Source: an uncultured Burkholderiales bacterium (GTDB lineage Bacteria > Pseudomonadota > Gammaproteobacteria > Burkholderiales > Eutrophovitaceae). From it: a DNA stretch of 43,443 nucleotides. The notes beneath the pieces are model-generated. The model saw only the letters and a list, made by a program, of their open reading frames with translations. It made no database searches and was not told where the DNA came from. The stretch lies in NCBI GenBank assembly GCA_951812315.1, contig CATOSA010000063.1:1-43443 (forward strand), written 5' to 3'. The translations under genes and the position numbers were made by a program. Position 1 is the first letter of the stretch. Each line of letters begins with the position of its first letter. Positions 9,055 through 17,993 of this stretch are shown piece by piece.

Positions 9055-9210
9055 GAGTCGCTCCGCTTAGCGCAATGCGATCGATTATACGGACACAAAC
9101 GCGCACGTTGTGATTTTGATCAGTGGTCGCGACCGATTCAATTAGAATGCGCGTTCCTGTGCGGAATGCACTTGTCCCAATACCATTGCCTCAATACCCT
9201 GGAGAAACCC

Positions 9211-9834
9211 TTGATTGATCTGTACACGTGGAGCACCCCTAACGGCCGAAAAGTCTCAATCATGCTCGAGGAACTGGGCCTGGATTACAAGGTACATCCG
9301 ATCAACATTGGCAAGGGCGAACAGCATTCCGACACGTTCCTGAAGTTGAGTCCCAATAACAAGATACCCGCAATCGTCGATCACGACGGACCCGATGGCA
9401 AACCTTTTTCCATATTCGAGTCCGGCGCCATTTTGTTCTATCTCGCCGAGAAGCACGGCCGGTTCTTTCCGGCCGACGGCCGTCAGCGCTACGAAACCAT
9501 GCAATGGGTGATGTTCCAGATGGGAGGTCCCGGCCCGATGTTTGGTCAAGTACACCATTTCTTCCGCGCGGCGCCAGAACCTGTACCGTATGCAATCGAA
9601 CGCTATACGAAGGAAACTCGACGCTTGTATGGCGTCATGGATCGCCATTTTTCCGCGAATGAATTTCTGGCCGATGAGTATTCGATTGCGGATATTGCGA
9701 CGTATCCGTGGGTGGCCCGCTTCGAATGGCACAAAGTCGATCTGGCCGACTTCCCGAACGTAAAGCGTTGGTTCGATACACTTGGAAAGCGTGAAGCCGT
9801 GCAACGCGGCATGCGCGTACCGTCACTGAACTAG
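9211..9834 (+). CDS. Glutathione S-transferase, YghU/YfcG-like
   Basis: The 207-residue protein has the thioredoxin-like N-terminal domain (IDLYTWSTPNGRKVSIML, with the TPNGRK active-site loop typical of Nu-class YfcG/YghU proteins), the cis-Pro segment NNKIPAIVDHDG and the SIFESGAILFYLAEK motif that binds the glutathione gamma-glutamyl group. The C-terminal helical domain ends with YSIADIATYPWV. I chose the TTG at 9211, preceded by GGAG at good spacing, because homology begins there; an ATG at 9166 is in frame but adds a non-homologous tail. Nu-class members often have disulfide-bond reductase or peroxidase activity. Confidence 0.9.
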   Translation: MIDLYTWSTPNGRKVSIMLEELGLDYKVHPINIGKGEQHSDTFLKLSPNNKIPAIVDHDGPDGKPFSIFESGAILFYLAEKHGRFFPADGRQRYETMQWVMFQMGGPGPMFGQVHHFFRAAPEPVPYAIERYTKETRRLYGVMDRHFSANEFLADEYSIADIATYPWVARFEWHKVDLADFPNVKRWFDTLGKREAVQRGMRVPSLN

Positions 9835-9998
9835 CAGTCTGTCGGACTCAGGATGATTCGGCTGCAACGGTGCGAGAGCGGCCCATATTTCACCGATTTC
9901 TCCTTACATATTCCCGACATGCGCGTCGAAATCGGAAAAATCTGTGCTCGCTCTCTCACCGTTTCGCTTTCGAACCCCTAAGTCCGACAGACTGCTAG
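9831..9998 (-). repeat. 168-bp MITE/REP-like element with perfect 18-bp terminal inverted repeats (copy A)
   Basis: The ends are CTAGCAGTCTGTCGGACT (9831-9848) and its exact reverse complement (9981-9998), so the single strand could fold into a long hairpin. Inside, further arms pair imperfectly: GGTGCGAGAGCG with CGCTCTCTCACC, and ACCGATTTC with GAAATCGG. The first bases overlap the end of the glutathione S-transferase gene (its TAG lies inside the terminal repeat). A diverged copy in the opposite orientation lies at about 10183-10320. Confidence 0.85.
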
Positions 9999-10007
9999 CC
10001 CGCATGC

Positions 10008-10101
10008 GACACCAGCCCGGCCCGCCGGGGCTTCGGAGGATCCGGCTGTTGAGGTGGGAGAGCGAGGATCACAACTTGCTTATATGGGTCAGGCTGGTGT
10101 C
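10008..10101. repeat. Inverted repeat with 11-bp arms between the two element copies
   Basis: CGACACCAGCC near 10009 pairs exactly with GGCTGGTGTCG near 10091. A second imperfect pair is nearby: GGCTTCGGAGG at about 10028 with CTCCCGAAGCC at about 10132. The interior contains GGTGGGAGAGCGAG, which resembles part of the flanking element. The whole 9835-10331 gap holds no gene that I can support. Confidence 0.6.
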
Positions 10102-10182
10102 GAACCCAGAGTCGCTTACAGGCTCCCGAAGCCTGCCGGGCTCAGGGGTCCGATATCAAAACACCGGTTCGACCTAATCGCG

Positions 10183-10320
10183 CACAAAGCGAGGACAGAT
10201 TTTGACGATTTCACGCTATAAATGAAGCTGCGCATATCGGGAACAGTTAGGGAAAATTCAGTGAAACATGGACTGGTTTCCCACAGCGTCAGCCGAATCA
10301 TGCTGAATCTGACAGGTTGC
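10183..10320 (+). repeat. Diverged second copy of the MITE/REP-like element (copy B)
   Basis: Read on the plus strand it aligns with the reverse complement of copy A: AGCGAGGACAGATTTT against AGCGAGCACAGATTTT, CGCATATCGGGAA against CGCATGTCGGGAA, and CAGCCGAATCATGCTGA against CAGCCGAATCATCCTGA. The terminal repeat is eroded (CTGACAGGTTGCTA against CCGACAGACTGCTA). It ends at or just inside the possible TTG start of the downstream kinase gene, so the element may supply its leader. Confidence 0.7.
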
Positions 10321-10331
10321 TAACGCCACCT

Positions 10332-11618
10332 ATGGAAGAAGCACTTCCCTCCCACATCGGAAAGTATCCGATCAACCGCGAATTGGGCCGTGGTGCGACA
10401 TCCCGTGTATACCTGGCGCACGACCCGTACGGCAATCGTGACGTCGCGATCAAGGTGGTTCGACCGGAATCCAACATAGACGCCAATTTACTGAAACGTT
10501 TCCACAAATCCTTCCTCAATGAGGCGGGGCTCATCGGCAAACTGCTACATCCGCACATCGTTCAGATCTTCGAAGCGGACGTGACCGATGAATACCACTA
10601 CATCGTGATGGAGTACGCGCCGGGCGAAACGCTGGAAGAACGGTGCAATAGCTCAAATTTGCTGTCTATGGAACAGGTCGTCGAGATTGCATTCAAATGC
10701 AGTCTTGCACTGGACTTCGCCAACCGGCATGGCGTGATTCATCGCGACATGAAGCCCGCCAATATTCTCAGAGACGCCGAGGGTGAGATCAAGATCAGTG
10801 ATTTCGGTGCGGCGCAGCTTGAATCCGGGGACGAAACCATCATGCAGGGCATCGGATCGCCCGCATACATGTCACCCGAGCAAGTCGCTGAGCAACGCCT
10901 CACGTTGCAAACCGACATCTATTCTCTTGGTGTCGTCATGTACCAGTTGTTCACGGGCAGGCTTCCGTTCGTCGCTTCCAACAAAGCGAGTTTGATTTAT
11001 CAGATTGCCAACATGGATCCCCCCTCGCCAACGATACACCGCCCGGACCTTCCAGAGTCGCTTGCAAAGTTTGTATTACGCGCATTGGCCAGAGACCTGT
11101 CGGTGCGATTTTCGTCGTGGGCGGAGTTTTCTCGCGAACTGACTCTCGCTTATCGGCACCTGGAACTACCACCCGATACGATTACGGATACCCAGAAATA
11201 CGACGCGATCAAGAAGATCCCATTCTTTCACGAGTTTCGGGACAGTGAGACGTGGGAGATCGTAAGGATGAGTTCATGGCGCCGGCATTCACCGCAGAAA
11301 GTAGTCGTGAAAGAGGGCGACGTGGACGAATCTGTTTTTATCATCGTCGACGGTGAAGCACGCGTGAGCAAGGGTGGCAAAGACGTCGATATGCTCGGAA
11401 AAGGCGACTGTTTTGGCGAATTGCTCTACTTTGAGGAAGCGCGTTCGCAGCGGGCCACCACCGTAGCTGCGTCATCAGCACTGAGCGTCGTCGAAGTCAA
11501 GGCACAAGCCCTGCAGCAAGCGACGGACGCACTCCAGAAACTATTCAACAAGGCATTCCTGCGCATTCTCGTCAATCGCCTGTCGCAAGTCAGTGACAGA
11601 CGGCCGGCCAGCAAATAG
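10332..11618 (+). CDS. Ser/Thr protein kinase with C-terminal cyclic-nucleotide-binding domain
   Basis: This 428-residue protein has two domains. Residues 10-280 are a Hanks-type kinase: glycine loop ELGRGATSRVY, lysine K41 (VAIKVV), catalytic HRDMKPAN (D139, K141, N144), DFG at 157-159 and the APE-equivalent SPEQ at 181-184. Residues about 297-420 are a CNB domain with the phosphate-binding cassette CFGELLYF...SQRATTV, where E363 and R374 correspond to the ribose- and phosphate-binding Glu and Arg of CRP/PKA. The architecture suggests phosphorylation controlled by cAMP or cGMP. No membrane segment is seen, so it should be cytosolic. ATG 10332 starts the GKYPINRELG homology region. A paralogue lies at 22482-23797. 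Confidence 0.92.
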   Translation: MEEALPSHIGKYPINRELGRGATSRVYLAHDPYGNRDVAIKVVRPESNIDANLLKRFHKSFLNEAGLIGKLLHPHIVQIFEADVTDEYHYIVMEYAPGETLEERCNSSNLLSMEQVVEIAFKCSLALDFANRHGVIHRDMKPANILRDAEGEIKISDFGAAQLESGDETIMQGIGSPAYMSPEQVAEQRLTLQTDIYSLGVVMYQLFTGRLPFVASNKASLIYQIANMDPPSPTIHRPDLPESLAKFVLRALARDLSVRFSSWAEFSRELTLAYRHLELPPDTITDTQKYDAIKKIPFFHEFRDSETWEIVRMSSWRRHSPQKVVVKEGDVDESVFIIVDGEARVSKGGKDVDMLGKGDCFGELLYFEEARSQRATTVAASSALSVVEVKAQALQQATDALQKLFNKAFLRILVNRLSQVSDRRPASK

Positions 11619-11632
11619 TCTGATTCCTGCGC

Positions 11633-12615
11633 TCAGGGCTTGAGCACGAACGCCCCGCGCACGTCGCCGCGCTTCAATCGCGCCAGCGTTTCATTGGCCG
11701 AGTTCAGCTCCACGCTTTCAATTTCAGTACGAATGCCGGCTTTTGGTGCAAGTTCGAGAAATTCCTTGCCGTCGGCGCGCGTCAGATTTGCAACCGAAAG
11801 CACATGTCGCTCGCCCCAGAGAATGTCGTACGGGAACGACGGGATATCGCTCATATGAATTCCGGCACAGACTACGCGCCCGCCTTTTGCGACAGCTCGC
11901 AATGCAGCCGGAACCAGGCTGCCGACCGGCGCAAATATGATTGCCGCATCCATGGCGCGGGCGCAGGTTCCCCTGAGCCGCCGGCCCATACTGCACCCAA
12001 TTCTGCAGCGAATGATTGGCCGGCAACATCACCTGGCCGCGTAAACGCATAGACTTCGCGCGACTGATAGCGCGCAAGCTGCGCAACAATATGGGCAGCC
12101 GCGCCAAACCCGTAGATTCCGAGCCGTTTGGCGTTACCCGCCTTCTTCAACGCGCGGTATCCAATCAGGCCCGCGCATAACAATGGTGCGGCATGAACGT
12201 CGTCAAACGCTTCGGGCAACGGAAAGCAGAATCTTGCGTCGGCAACAACGTATTCGGCATAGCCACCGTCAATGTGAAAGCCGGTGAAACGTGCCTCGGC
12301 GCACAGGTTCTCCCGTTCACTGCAGCAATACTCGCAACGGCCGCATGTGTGAGCAAGCCATGGAACGCCAACGCGTTGTCCAACCGACAGCGCGTCTACA
12401 TCGCGCCCTGTGTGCGCGACGACACCGACGATCTCGTGTCCGGGAATTATCGGAGACTTGCCGCCGGCAAGCTCGCGATCAACCACGTGCAGATCAGTCC
12501 GGCATACGCCGCATGCGTTAACCTTTATCAGCACCTGATGCGGCCCGGGCTCGGGAACAGGAATCTCAACCTGATTCAGGTTGCTTCCTGTCGCACCCAG
12601 TTGCATGGCTCGCAT
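11633..12615 (-). pseudogene. Zinc-dependent alcohol dehydrogenase family protein, frameshifted
   Basis: This is a medium-chain zinc dehydrogenase of the adh_fam_2 type. The N-terminal part has CGVCRTDLHVVD, PIIPGHEIVG and the four structural cysteines HTCGRCEYCCSERENLC, followed by GIYGFGAAAHIVAQLA for NAD(P). The frame breaks near 11950: it reads WAGGSGEPAPAPW, while the continuation MDAAIIFAPVGSLVPAALRA lies in another frame and runs to GAFVLKP. Together they make a normal-length protein. The break equals one missing base in a GC-rich stretch, so a sequencing error is as likely as a true mutation. ATG 12615 is preceded by AGGGG. It converges with the kinase gene, with only 14 bp between the stops. 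Confidence 0.85.
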
Positions 12616-12692
12616 GCGTTGCCCCTGCTTCAGGTTGACCATACTTCCGGCTAGTGATTCACTGTTGCAGCAATTATGTCAAAGGAAATACT

Positions 12693-12911
12693 TTGCATCC
12701 CACTCGGACAAGTTCGACAGGCAAACCGCAATTGGGCGATGAAACCTCACGCTGCGAGCAATGCGGGGCGGCCTTTCATTGCGGCATCAATGACCAAGAT
12801 GCCTGCTGGTGTGCGACCGGGTTTCCAAGCGTAGTGAGCGGTCGGAAGGGCGCTACCTGCCTGTGTCCTCGCTGCCTGAAAAACCTGATCGAAAGTGTGG
12901 ACGTTACTTGA
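12693..12911 (+). CDS. Cysteine-rich CWC family protein
   Basis: The 72-residue protein contains the CWC pattern: CEQCGAAFHCG, then CWC, and CLCPRC with eight cysteines in total, expected to bind zinc or to be structural. Its function is unknown. I chose the TTG at 12693 because AAAGGAAA lies just upstream at proper spacing; an in-frame ATG at 12654 would add 13 residues without homology. The gene ends (TGA) inside the first unit of a 19-bp tandem repeat shared with the convergent stress-protein gene. Confidence 0.82.
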   Translation: MHPTRTSSTGKPQLGDETSRCEQCGAAFHCGINDQDACWCATGFPSVVSGRKGATCLCPRCLKNLIESVDVT

Positions 12912-12979
12912 CCAAGAGCATCCTACTTAACCAGGAGCATCTTACTTGACCAAGAGCATCTTACTTGACGAGGAGTACC
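12904..12979. repeat. Four tandem copies of a 19-bp unit
   Basis: The units are TTACTTGACCAAGAGCATC (12904-12922), CTACTTAACCAGGAGCATC (12923-12941), the first sequence again (12942-12960) and TTACTTGACGAGGAGTACC (12961-12979). The last unit encodes the final VLLVK-stop of the stress protein on the minus strand, so the array looks like a repeated duplication of that gene's 3' end. Confidence 0.95.
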
Positions 12980-13396
12980 GGAATGCTCGCCTCATGCAAG
13001 ACACGCGACGCCACTGACCCGAGCAACACCTCCCCGAACGTGCCGTGTCCACGCGTGCCCATGACGATGAGATCGCATTTCTTGTCGCGCGCATAACCCA
13101 GAATCGTTGCCGCAAGCTCGCCCACGCCAACATGGTCGTGGTGCGACACCTGCCCGGCGTCGAGTTCGGCACGCGCATCCGCCATCCGCCAGCGAAGCAA
13201 GTCCTTCATCGCGATAATAGTCGTCGAGTTGGCTTTTCGATATGAAAGTCTTCACCAATCCCGAGGCAATTGGCATCTGGACATTCAACAAATGCAGTTC
13301 GATTGGTCCGTCATACCAGTCTTCTTTCTCAATGATGTGACGTACGGCCCGCAATGCGTTCTCGGAGCCGTCGACTGGCAACAGTATCCTAAACAC
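12961..13396 (-). pseudogene. Universal stress protein (UspA family), frameshifted by a 7-bp tandem duplication
   Basis: The N-terminal half, from GTG 13396, reads MFRILLPVDGSENALRAVRHI and continues to LDDYYRDEGLASLAD. There GGCGGAT is directly repeated (the minus strand reads CTG GCGGAT GGCGGAT GCG), which shifts the frame. The C-terminal half then continues as ADARAELDAGQVSHHDHVGVGE and ends with the ATP-binding motif GTRGHGTFGEVLLGSVASRVL and PVLLVK. Removing one repeat restores a normal UspA-like protein of about 142 residues. The start overlaps the end of the TerC gene by 8 bp, suggesting a two-gene operon. Confidence 0.9.
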
Positions 13397-14150
13397 GCTT
13401 ATCCCCCTTCTCGCCTTTCTGGTCTTGCGCGATCAGATCGATAATTTCCTCACTTGGTGCCGGACGACGCGCCGCCGCCCATTTGCCGGTGATGAGGACG
13501 AGCAACGCCCCGCTTATCGGCGCGACCCAGGATAGCCATCGCTCGTATGGGTCGAGAACCGGCATCAAAACTGGATCGGTAATCGCCATCGATAATGCGA
13601 TCCAGCCGAGCAACGCCCCGCCGCCGAGAATAATCATCGGATACCTGTCCATCAACCGGAGGATGAGTTGACTTGCCCATACCATCAGCGGGATCGAAAG
13701 AGCCAGGCCGAACACAAGCAGGAATACGCTGTCCCTCGCCGCGGCAGCAACCGCGATGACGTTGTCAAGGCTCATGACCAAATCTGCGACGATAATTGTC
13801 CGGATCGCTGACATCAAACTGCCTGCAGCCTTGATTTCCTGCCCCGAGTCGGCGTGTTGTGGAAGCACGAGCCTGATTCCGATCCACAACAATAGCGCGC
13901 CTCCGACCAGTTTGACGTAGCTCACCGTCAACAAAGTGACCGCGAAGAAGGTAAGAATTACCCTGAGACCAATGGCGCCGCCAACGCCCCAGATTATGCC
14001 CAGCCTGCGTTGCCGGCCGGAAAGGTTGCGGCACGCCAGTGCAATGACGACGGCGTTATCACCCGACAACAGGATATCTATAATGATGATCTGCAATACC
14101 GCAACCCAGAATTGCGGGTTTTGCGGATCGACTGTAAGAGGTGTATGCAC
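13389..14150 (-). CDS. TerC family integral membrane protein
   Basis: The 253-residue protein has about seven hydrophobic segments and the two TerC signature regions with paired acidic residues: IIIIDILLSGDNAVVIALAC near residue 22 and IIVADLVMSLDNVIAVAAAA near residue 118. Such proteins are implicated in metal ion (manganese) export and tellurium resistance. The intramembrane SGDN and SLDN motifs are intact. It overlaps the downstream stress-protein gene by 8 bp. Upstream, the gap of about 130 bp to sucD contains a 14-bp palindrome (TAGCTGCGCAGCTA, 14200-14213) but no T tract. Confidence 0.88.
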   Translation of the reverse strand: MHTPLTVDPQNPQFWVAVLQIIIIDILLSGDNAVVIALACRNLSGRQRRLGIIWGVGGAIGLRVILTFFAVTLLTVSYVKLVGGALLLWIGIRLVLPQHADSGQEIKAAGSLMSAIRTIIVADLVMSLDNVIAVAAAARDSVFLLVFGLALSIPLMVWASQLILRLMDRYPMIILGGGALLGWIALSMAITDPVLMPVLDPYERWLSWVAPISGALLVLITGKWAAARRPAPSEEIIDLIAQDQKGEKGDKRV

Positions 14151-14279
14151 TAGGCGTTTATTTCTGATTTCGCCAGTTGACGGCGCTAACCGCAGTCACT
14201 AGCTGCGCAGCTACCATTTCTGCTGGCTATTTTGGGTGGCAGTTTCAGGCGGCGACTCCGATTTTGTGCCCGCCCGCGT

Positions 14280-15164
14280 TCACTTCAACACCGACTTTAG
14301 CAACTTCCCCATATCCGCCGGATTGCGCGTAACGCTGATGCCACATTCCTGCATCACTGCGAGCTTCTCGTCTGCCGTGCCTTTTCCACCAGATATGATT
14401 GCGCCGGCATGACCCATTCGCTTGCCCGCTGGCGCGGTCACACCGGCAATAAATCCAACGACCGGCTTGTTCATATTGTCTTTGGCCCAGAGCGCGGCGG
14501 TTTCCTCGTCGGTGCCACCGATTTCTCCGATCATCACGACCGCTTCAGTCGCAGGATCGTCATTGAATTTCTGCAGGACATCGATGTGTTTGAGGCCGTT
14601 CACCGGATCGCCGCCGATACCGACTGCTGTGCTCTGGCCTAGACCAAGCTCGGTCAATTGTGCGACTGCTTCGTAAGTCAACGTTCCGGAACGCGATACA
14701 ACGCCGATAGAACCGGAGCGATGAATATGTCCGGGCATGATTCCGATCTTGAGTTCGTCCGGCGTTATGACCCCGGGGCAGTTCGGTCCAAGCAGGATTG
14801 TCTTGCGACTCTCCTTTTGCATCCTGTAGCGCACCTTGACCATGTCACGCACCGGGATGCCCTCGGTGATGCAGATCACCAGATCGAGATCCGCGTCGAC
14901 TGCTTCCTGGATTGCACCCGCAGCACCCGAAGGCGGCACATAGATCACCGATACGGTCGCGCCCGTCGCTTCTTTCGCGTCGCGAACCGATGCAAAGATC
15001 GGTATGCCTTCGAAATCCTGGCCTGCCTTGTTCGGATGCACGCCGGCAACAAAACACTCGGCGCCATTCGCATATTCGCGACAGGCTCGCGTATGGAAGC
15101 GCCCGGTCTTGCCGGTGATTCCCTGGGTAATAACCTTGGTGTGTTTGTCGATCAGGATTGCCAT
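14280..15164 (-). CDS. sucD: Succinate-CoA ligase, ADP-forming, alpha subunit
   Basis: The 294-residue protein has full SucD length and features: the CoA-binding N-terminus [37 protein letters not shown] and the active-site [14 protein letters not shown] with phosphohistidine H252. It forms a complex with SucC and interconverts succinyl-CoA and succinate with phosphorylation of a nucleoside diphosphate in the TCA cycle. Its ATG overlaps the sucC stop by one base (TAATG), so the genes are translationally coupled. Confidence 0.98.
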   Translation of the reverse strand: MAILIDKHTKVITQGITGKTGRFHTRACREYANGAECFVAGVHPNKAGQDFEGIPIFASVRDAKEATGATVSVIYVPPSGAAGAIQEAVDADLDLVICITEGIPVRDMVKVRYRMQKESRKTILLGPNCPGVITPDELKIGIMPGHIHRSGSIGVVSRSGTLTYEAVAQLTELGLGQSTAVGIGGDPVNGLKHIDVLQKFNDDPATEAVVMIGEIGGTDEETAALWAKDNMNKPVVGFIAGVTAPAGKRMGHAGAIISGGKGTADEKLAVMQECGISVTRNPADMGKLLKSVLK

Positions 15165-16333
15165 TAGTCCGCACTCCGGGTAGCGGCCACAATTTTTTGC
15201 GCAGCCTCACCCATATTGTCAGCAGAAATAATCGGCAATCCAGATTCAGCCAATAGCTTGCGGCCGATATCCTCGTTCGTACCCTTCATGCGCACCACCA
15301 GCGGCACAGCAAGCTTGACTTGCCGGGCCGCTTCAACCACGCCGGTCGCAATGATGTCGCAGCGCATGATGCCTCCGAAAATGTTCACCAGAATCGCCTT
15401 GAGGTTCGGATTACGCAGCATGAGTTTGAATGCTTCGGTAACTTTCTCCGTCGTTGCGCCGCCACCGACGTCGAGAAAGTTGGCGGGCTCACCGCCAAAC
15501 AACTTGATCGCGTCCATAGTCGCCATCGCCAGCCCTGCGCCATTAACCAGGCACCCGATGTCGCCATCAAGAGATATGTAGGACAGGTCGTGTTTTGACG
15601 CTTCGACTTCGGCGGGGTCCTCCTCCTCGAGATCGCGCAACGCGACAAGTTCCGAATGACGAAACAATGCATTTTCGTCAAAGCTCATTTTCGCGTCCAG
15701 CGCGATAACGTCCCCATCACCAGTCACAATCATCGGATTAATTTCGACAAGCGATGCGTCCAGCGCCCAAAATGCCTTGTAGAGCGACTGCAGCATCGAT
15801 GCGCTTTGTGCCAGAGACGCGTTGGCGATGCCCATTTTGCGGGACAGGCCATCGGCCTCTTGAATGGTCAATCCGGCATCCGGATCAACGTAGACTTTAT
15901 GAATGCGCTCTGGCGTTTTTGCCGCAACTTCCTCGATGTCCATACCGCCGTCTGGCGACACCATCACGCAGACGCGCTGCGAGCCGCGATCAACGACGAT
16001 ACCAACATATAGTTCCTTGCTGATATCGGCGCCTTCTTCAATCAGCAGGCGCCTGACCTTCTGACCTTCGGCGCCCGTCTGATGCGTCTTGAGTTGCATC
16101 CCGAGAATGTTCGACGACAAGTCACGAACCTCATCGATCGATCGGGCAATCTTTACGCCACCACCCTTGCCACGACCGCCGGCATGAATTTGCGCCTTCA
16201 CGACCCAAACGGAACCACCAAGATCACCCGCCGCCTTTACAGCCTCATCAACGGAAAAACATGCAACTGAGCGAAGTGTCGTTACGCCAAATCCGCGCAA
16301 GAGTTGCTTCGCCTGATACTCGTGAATCTTCAT
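15164..16333 (-). CDS. sucC: Succinate-CoA ligase, beta subunit
   Basis: The 389-residue SucC begins [17 protein letters not shown] and has the ATP-grasp segments [43 protein letters not shown] and the C-terminal [13 protein letters not shown] and [13 protein letters not shown] of the phosphate-binding domain. It is followed directly by sucD. A small coiled-coil gene ends 27 bp upstream on the same strand, so transcription may start before that gene. Confidence 0.98.
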   Translation of the reverse strand: MKIHEYQAKQLLRGFGVTTLRSVACFSVDEAVKAAGDLGGSVWVVKAQIHAGGRGKGGGVKIARSIDEVRDLSSNILGMQLKTHQTGAEGQKVRRLLIEEGADISKELYVGIVVDRGSQRVCVMVSPDGGMDIEEVAAKTPERIHKVYVDPDAGLTIQEADGLSRKMGIANASLAQSASMLQSLYKAFWALDASLVEINPMIVTGDGDVIALDAKMSFDENALFRHSELVALRDLEEEDPAEVEASKHDLSYISLDGDIGCLVNGAGLAMATMDAIKLFGGEPANFLDVGGGATTEKVTEAFKLMLRNPNLKAILVNIFGGIMRCDIIATGVVEAARQVKLAVPLVVRMKGTNEDIGRKLLAESGLPIISADNMGEAAQKIVAATRSAD

Positions 16334-16360
16334 TGATTCGGACCTGTCTGAAAGATACCG

Positions 16361-16732
16361 TCAGCGGTTGGGGTTGTTCAGGATGCTGCGCTGATGAATC
16401 CGCTTCAAGCGCTCGGACTCCCGCGACCATTGGTCTTTCGCTTGCTGATGCTTTTCTTCAGCACTCTTGCGCTGTTGCGTTACCCGATCGGCATTTGCCT
16501 GTGCCTGTTCGAGTTCGCGAAGCGCCGTTTCTTCAAGAGCCTCTAGCTCCTTGAGCTCGCGCCGCGCCGCTTCCATTTGCTCACGCGCAAATGCCGTGCG
16601 TGTTTGCGCCTGGTCAAAAGTAAGCCCTTCGTCCTGAGCCGCAGACAGCAACGGAAGTGCGAGAAAACATGCTGATACCAGGATGGCAAGCGTGAATGGG
16701 CTTCGCCAAAAATCTGCAAATCGAGTAAACAT
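16361..16732 (-). CDS. Hypothetical exported coiled-coil protein
   Basis: I do not recognise a named family. The 123-residue protein starts MFTRFADFWRSPF, has a hydrophobic signal segment (LAILVSACFLALPLLSAA, about residues 18-35) with likely cleavage near AAQD, and then an almost continuous charged helix rich in A, E, Q, K and R (about 40-115). This is a strong coiled coil, so it is probably periplasmic. I chose ATG 16732 because the frame upstream runs into the tRNA gene. It lies 24 bp from the tRNA-Thr gene and 27 bp from sucC, same strand. Confidence 0.7.
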   Translation of the reverse strand: MFTRFADFWRSPFTLAILVSACFLALPLLSAAQDEGLTFDQAQTRTAFAREQMEAARRELKELEALEETALRELEQAQANADRVTQQRKSAEEKHQQAKDQWSRESERLKRIHQRSILNNPNR

Positions 16733-16755
16733 GGCAATGTGGATTCGATTAGGCA

Positions 16756-16831
<76 letters not shown>

Positions 16832-16872
16832 CTGGTCCGCATTTTGGGTGGCGCACGCGATCCGACGGTATT

Positions 16873-17289
16873 TTACTTGACGACTTGCAGTTTCGCCCGC
16901 CCACCTGACGGCGACGGTCGCGTTACTGCCGGGTCTGCTACTGCCGGGATGTCGGCGGTGTCCTCGGCATTGGGCTGAGGCGCCACCTGGAAAGCAAGTC
17001 CCTGGCCGGACTCCTTGGCAAAGACGCCTTTGACCGCTCGGACCGGAATCGAAATCTCGCGCGACACACCGTTGAAACGAGTGGAAAATCGAATAACATC
17101 GTTATCGATCTTCAGATTCCGGGTCGCATCCGGACTGGTATTCAGAACGATTTCGCCGTTCTTGACGTAGTCCATGGGCACACGCGTCCGTGCATCAACC
17201 CTGACGGTCATGTAAGGCGTCTGCCCACTGTCACAGCACCATTCATATATGGCACGGATCAGGTAGGGGGTGGTCGGTATTTCTTTCAC
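16873..17289 (-). CDS. sspB: ClpXP protease specificity-enhancing factor
   Basis: The 138-residue protein starts MKEIPTTPYLIRAIYEWCCDSGQTPY, has the conserved core RVPMDYVKNGEIVLN and NLKIDNDVIRFSTRFNGVSREISIPVRAVKGVFAKESGQG, and a variable proline/alanine tail ending GRAKLQVVK, the ClpX-binding peptide of SspB. It delivers ssrA-tagged proteins and other substrates to ClpXP. It overlaps sspA by 4 bp, the usual sspAB operon. Confidence 0.96.
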   Translation of the reverse strand: MKEIPTTPYLIRAIYEWCCDSGQTPYMTVRVDARTRVPMDYVKNGEIVLNTSPDATRNLKIDNDVIRFSTRFNGVSREISIPVRAVKGVFAKESGQGLAFQVAPQPNAEDTADIPAVADPAVTRPSPSGGRAKLQVVK

Positions 17290-17885
17290 TTACGCATCAC
17301 TTTCTCGGACGGGGTCAGCGCCTCTATATACGCTGGTCTGCTGAACAATCGCTCAGCATACTTCATTAACGGAGCCAACTGCTTCGGAATCTGAATTCCA
17401 TAGTAGTCGAGCCGCCACAGCAGCGGTGCAATGGCGACATCGAGCATCGAAAACTCATCGCCGATCATGTACTTCTGCTTCACAAAGACCGGCACCATCT
17501 GAGTGAGATTATCACGAATGGCGATGCGTGCCTTGTCCGCTTGCTTCTGGGTGCCACTTTCTATCGCATCAATGTTGGAAAACAACTCATTCTCAAATCG
17601 AAACAGAAACAACCTTGCACGCGCTCGCATTACCGGATCGGCAGGCATGAGCTGCGGATGAGGAAAACGGTCGTCGATATATTCGTTGATGATGTTTGAC
17701 TCATAAAGAATCAGTTCACGCTCAACAAGAACCGGGGTGCGATTGTAAGGGTTCATCACCGCGAGATCATCGGGCTTGTTATACAGATCCACGCCGATAA
17801 TCTGAAAGTCCATCCCCTTCTCGTACAACACGATCCTGCAGCGCTGACTGAAAGGGCATGTGGTACCTGAATACAATGTCATCAT
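17286..17885 (-). CDS. sspA: Stringent starvation protein A
   Basis: The 199-residue glutathione S-transferase-fold protein reads MMTLYSGTTCPFSQRCRIVLYEKGMDFQIIGVDL, NRTPVLVERELILYESNIINEYIDDRFPHPQLMPADP and ends with a helical domain. These are the SspA features; the protein associates with RNA polymerase and has no GST activity. It is followed by sspB and lies about 108 bp downstream of petC, an order common in beta- and gammaproteobacteria. Confidence 0.96.
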   Translation of the reverse strand: MMTLYSGTTCPFSQRCRIVLYEKGMDFQIIGVDLYNKPDDLAVMNPYNRTPVLVERELILYESNIINEYIDDRFPHPQLMPADPVMRARARLFLFRFENELFSNIDAIESGTQKQADKARIAIRDNLTQMVPVFVKQKYMIGDEFSMLDVAIAPLLWRLDYYGIQIPKQLAPLMKYAERLFSRPAYIEALTPSEKVMRK

Positions 17886-17993
17886 TAGAACTTGTCCGTT
17901 AGTTTTCTATAAGACTTGTCGACACGTGATCGGTGCGACGTATTGATCGAAGAACCGGGGTCTCGCTATCGAACGCCCTGGTCCGGCCAGAGC

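Noticed and set aside
10085..10175. GGTTCGAC-like segments that recall a tRNA T arm
   Set aside because: No acceptor, D or anticodon arm can be built around them. They are part of the inverted-repeat block.
12904..12979. Possible CRISPR array
   Set aside because: The four 19-bp units are directly adjacent with no spacers, and no cas genes are present.
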